Both the position numbers and the translations under genes were made by a program. Of a stretch of DNA of 64,000 nt, positions 62,573 through 64,000 are shown in pieces. Position 1 is the stretch's first letter. Each line of letters starts with the position of its first letter. The notes beneath the pieces were generated by a model, which saw only the letters and a program-made list of their open reading frames with translations, searched no databases and was not told where the DNA came from. Source of the stretch: Kribbella sp. VKM Ac-2568 (GTDB taxonomy: Bacteria; Actinomycetota; Actinomycetes; Propionibacteriales; Kribbellaceae); the NCBI RefSeq assembly GCF_004345365.1, contig NZ_SLVF01000005.1, forward strand, positions 434,001 to 498,000. The letters run 5' to 3'.

Positions 62573-64000
62573 TCAGCGCAGCCAGGCGGTGGTGTCGGAG
62601 GGGAGACGGGTCTCCTCCAAGGGAGAACTGGTGAGCAGGATCTCGGAGTACTCCGGGAGGTCGATCGGCTCCGGGGTCAGGTTCACGATGCAGGTGAGAC
62701 CTTCCCGGGCGAACAACAGCACACCCGGCGCCGAGTCCAGCCAGGTGAGGGTGCCATCGCCCAGAAATTCCCGGCGGATCTTCAGCCCGTCGCGGTAGAG
62801 CGCGAGCATCGAGTTCTGGTCCGCCTGCTGCGACTCGACCGTGAGGTTCTTCCAGTCGGCGGGCTGCGGCAGCCACGGCGTACCGGAGCCGAAGCCGAAC
62901 GGCGGCTCCTTGCCCGACCACGGCAGCGGGACCCGGCAGCCGTCGCGACCACGGTCGGTTCCACCAGAGCGCGCCCACAGCGGATCTTGCAGCAACTCGT
63001 CCGGCAGATCCTCGATCTCAGGCAGGCCAAGCTCCTCGCCCTGGTAGACGTAGAGTCCGCCAGGCAGCGCCATCGCGAGCAGGGCCGCAGCGCGAGCCCG
63101 GCGCTCGCCCAGTACGGGGTCCGTCTCCATCCCGTGCTTGCGGTCCTGGTGCGAGAACGAGGTGTCAGGACGTCCGTACTTCGTGACCGGCCGGGTGACG
63201 TCGTGGTTCGACAGCACCCAGGTGGGTGGTGCTCCGATCGGCACGTGCGTCGCCAGGGTCAGGTCGATGGACGCGCGCAACTCGTCCGCGTCCCACGGGC
63301 GCGACAGGAAGTCGAAGTTGAACGCGGTCTGCATCTCGTCGGGCCGCAGGTAGAGCGCGAACCGCTCCTGGTCCGGCATCCACATCTCGCCGACCAGAAA
63401 ACGAGCTTCGTAGGAGTCGGTGATCTGCCGCCAGCCGCGGTAGACGTCGTGCACCTCGTCGTGATCGGTGTAAGCCTCCTCCACGCTGTCCAGGTCCTTG
63501 AAGAGCACTGCCGCACTGTCGATCCGGATTCCGTCGACGCCGCGGTCGAGCCAGAACCTGAGGATGTTGTGGAACTCCTCGACCACCTCGGGATTACGCC
63601 AGTTGAAGTCAGGCTGCTCCGGGGCGAACAGGTGCAGGTACCACTGGCCGTCAGGGACCTTGGTCCAGGCCGAGCCGTTGAAGATCGAGTGCCAGTCGTT
63701 CGGCGGCAGTCCCCCTTCGCGGCCGTCGCGGAACAGGAACCGCTCCCGCTCCGGTGAACCGGGCGCCGCGGCGAGGGCCTGGACGAACCAGTCCTGCTGG
63801 TCCGATCCGTGGTTCGGCACGATGTCGATGATGGTGCGGATCCCCAGCGCGTGCGCCTCGTCGATATAGGCCTCGGCCTCGGCGAGGGTGCCGAAGCTCG
63901 GCTCGATCGCCCGGTAGTCGGCCACGTCGTACCCGCCGTCGGCCATCGGGGACGGGTACCACGGGTTCAGCCAGATCGCGTCGATGCCCAGCTCGGACAG
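62573..64000 (-). CDS. GH13 alpha-glucosidase/oligo-1,6-glucosidase-like, N-terminus beyond the right edge
   Basis: 475 residues are visible, open at base 64000 (LSELGIDAIWLNPWYPSPMA at that end). GH13 motifs: IDIVPNH, DGIRIDSAAV with nucleophile Asp, VGEMWMP with acid/base Glu, and LSNHDVTRPV with the third acidic residue. SPMADGGYDVADYRAIEPSF is typical of the oligo-1,6-/alpha-glucosidase and trehalulose-type subfamilies (GH13_23/30). No signal peptide can be judged. Probably cytoplasmic hydrolysis of imported alpha-glucosides. Confidence 0.93.
   Translation of the reverse strand: MSELGIDAIWLNPWYPSPMADGGYDVADYRAIEPSFGTLAEAEAYIDEAHALGIRTIIDIVPNHGSDQQDWFVQALAAAPGSPERERFLFRDGREGGLPPNDWHSIFNGSAWTKVPDGQWYLHLFAPEQPDFNWRNPEVVEEFHNILRFWLDRGVDGIRIDSAAVLFKDLDSVEEAYTDHDEVHDVYRGWRQITDSYEARFLVGEMWMPDQERFALYLRPDEMQTAFNFDFLSRPWDADELRASIDLTLATHVPIGAPPTWVLSNHDVTRPVTKYGRPDTSFSHQDRKHGMETDPVLGERRARAAALLAMALPGGLYVYQGEELGLPEIEDLPDELLQDPLWARSGGTDRGRDGCRVPLPWSGKEPPFGFGSGTPWLPQPADWKNLTVESQQADQNSMLALYRDGLKIRREFLGDGTLTWLDSAPGVLLFAREGLTCIVNLTPEPIDLPEYSEILLTSSPLEETRLPSDTTAWLR

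Overview
The window comes from the chromosome of a high-GC actinobacterium. Very GC-rich coding DNA, GTG/TTG starts, ATGA/GTGA-coupled operons, snapalysin, an MsiK-type ATPase, SoxR, a SigE-like ECF factor and an actinomycete-type integrative element all fit. Kribbella or a close relative in Propionibacteriales is my best guess, from style only and not from any database match.

Layout. (1) 1-8300 is chromosome rich in decayed genes: an edge-truncated hypothetical gene, a frameshifted PIN-like pseudogene, an XRE/MmyB regulator divergent from an Ohr/OsmC peroxidase, an Imm21-like immunity gene, remnants of a resolvase and a RibD/DHFR-like gene, and a three-gene operon (membrane protein, histidine kinase, response regulator). 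(2) 8301-30094 is a complete-looking actinomycete integrative and conjugative element (AICE). It is bounded by two identical 58-bp copies of the 3' part of a tRNA-Thr(TGT) gene; the intact tRNA lies at the right end. (3) 30131-64000 is chromosomal again: transporters, an ECF sigma factor and partner, gamma-carbonic anhydrase, a GH1 beta-glucosidase operon, a large secreted penicillin-acylase-like enzyme, a DEAD-box helicase, SoxR, snapalysin, LacI plus MsiK, a glycosyltransferase and a YfhO-like protein, an ABC exporter, a CsoR-controlled copper operon, and a GH13 enzyme running off the right edge.

Inside the element the right half is the maintenance and transfer module: a GntR/UTRA (KorSA-like) regulator, an SCO3933-like small protein, a membrane protein plus FtsK/SpoIIIE ATPase (a split Tra-type translocase), a tightly overlapping run of small genes ending in a SprT-like zinc protease, a RepSA-like initiator, an excisionase and an integrase. 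The left half is lower-GC cargo that reads as an antiphage island: a DUF4365 nuclease-like protein, a PaeR7I/XhoI-type restriction-modification pair, a Fic AMP-transferase with built-in inhibitory motif, and a 1385-residue protein joining an Mrr-like nuclease to a NACHT ATPase and a long sensor-like C-terminus. A SAICAR synthase (purC-like) gene sits between cargo and core.

The most unusual points are: the integrase carries an XRE helix-turn-helix inside its catalytic domain; six copies of an imperfect dyad GTTGAC-N8-GTCAAC are scattered through element spacers (one overlaps the 3' end of a gene), linking cargo and core; the GntR gene and the operon after it each have a GTGTTCTAG/CTAGAACAC operator; matching 19-bp sites lie just inside both ends; and the NACHT-nuclease/Fic/R-M/DUF4365 combination travels with a purine-biosynthesis enzyme.
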